Positions 6,492-6,520 of a stretch of 6,520 nt of DNA are shown piece after piece. Position numbers and translations under genes: made by a program. A model generated the notes under the pieces. It saw nothing but the letters and a program-made list of their open reading frames with translations, did no database searches and was not told the DNA's origin. Source of the DNA: an uncultured Clostridium sp. (lineage in GTDB: Bacteria > Bacillota > Clostridia > Clostridiales > Clostridiaceae); the NCBI GenBank assembly GCA_946575275.1, contig CAMNZV010000093.1, forward strand, positions 1 through 6,520. Reading direction: 5' to 3'. Position 1 is the first letter of the stretch; each line of letters opens with the position of its first letter.

Positions 6492-6520
6492 ATGAAGAAT
6501 ATATTATTATATATAATTAC
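6492..6520 (+). CDS. Start of an unidentified gene, cut by window end
   Basis: After the hisE stop (TAG at 6474-6476), AAGGGGAG at 6480-6487 is followed 4 bases later by an ATG at 6492, and the frame stays open to the window edge. Only nine whole codons are visible, reading MKNILLYII. The start is lysine-plus-hydrophobic, which could be the beginning of a signal peptide or membrane helix, or just the first beta strand of a soluble protein; this is too little to choose. The 15-base gap from hisE suggests it belongs to the same transcript. A missing pathway gene (histidinol-phosphatase or hisC) is possible, but nothing visible supports it. Confidence 0.5.

Noticed and set aside
1..6520. A novel defence, mobile or RNA-based system
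   Set aside because: Essentially every base from 41 to 6476 is accounted for by canonical histidine biosynthesis genes with intact motifs. I found no direct-repeat arrays, terminal inverted repeats, transposase or integrase signatures, tRNA or rRNA segments.

Overview
The window is a compact, single-strand histidine biosynthesis operon from a low-GC Firmicute, most likely a Clostridium or close relative. The evidence is strong A+T bias in coding and third codon positions, AGA as the dominant arginine codon, purine-rich AGGAGG-type ribosome binding sites before almost every gene, and the use of the short HisG plus HisZ form of ATP phosphoribosyltransferase. The species cannot be fixed from the sequence alone.

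Layout, all on the + strand: bases 1-40 are the end of an upstream leader with a Shine-Dalgarno; then hisZ (41-1174), hisG (1175-1810), hisD (1812-3098), hisB (3100-3690), hisH (3701-4309), hisA (4309-5031), hisF (5031-5792), hisI (5801-6139), hisE (6153-6476, TTG start), and the first codons of one more gene (6492 to the window end) that continues beyond it. Gaps range from a 1-base overlap to 15 bases, so there is no room for internal promoters or terminators outside coding sequence and the genes are almost certainly co-transcribed, with several translationally coupled.

Together the genes encode most of the pathway from PRPP + ATP to histidine. HisZ-HisG makes phosphoribosyl-ATP, HisE hydrolyses it to phosphoribosyl-AMP, HisI opens the ring, HisA isomerises ProFAR to PRFAR, HisH-HisF converts PRFAR to imidazole-glycerol phosphate plus AICAR, HisB dehydrates it, and HisD oxidises histidinol to histidine. 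Two steps have no gene here: histidinol-phosphate aminotransferase (HisC) and histidinol-phosphate phosphatase (HisN or HisJ type). They must be supplied from elsewhere or from sequence just outside the window.

All catalytic residues that can be checked by eye are intact in HisG, HisD, HisB, HisH, HisA, HisF, HisI and HisE. HisZ has lost residues that a working histidyl-tRNA synthetase needs, as expected for this regulatory paralogue. I see no undescribed system, mobile element, CRISPR or RNA gene. The points worth a second look are small: the missing hisC and phosphatase, the unfused hisI/hisE with a TTG start, the substitutions in HisZ, a proline in a HisE helix, and the unidentified downstream gene.
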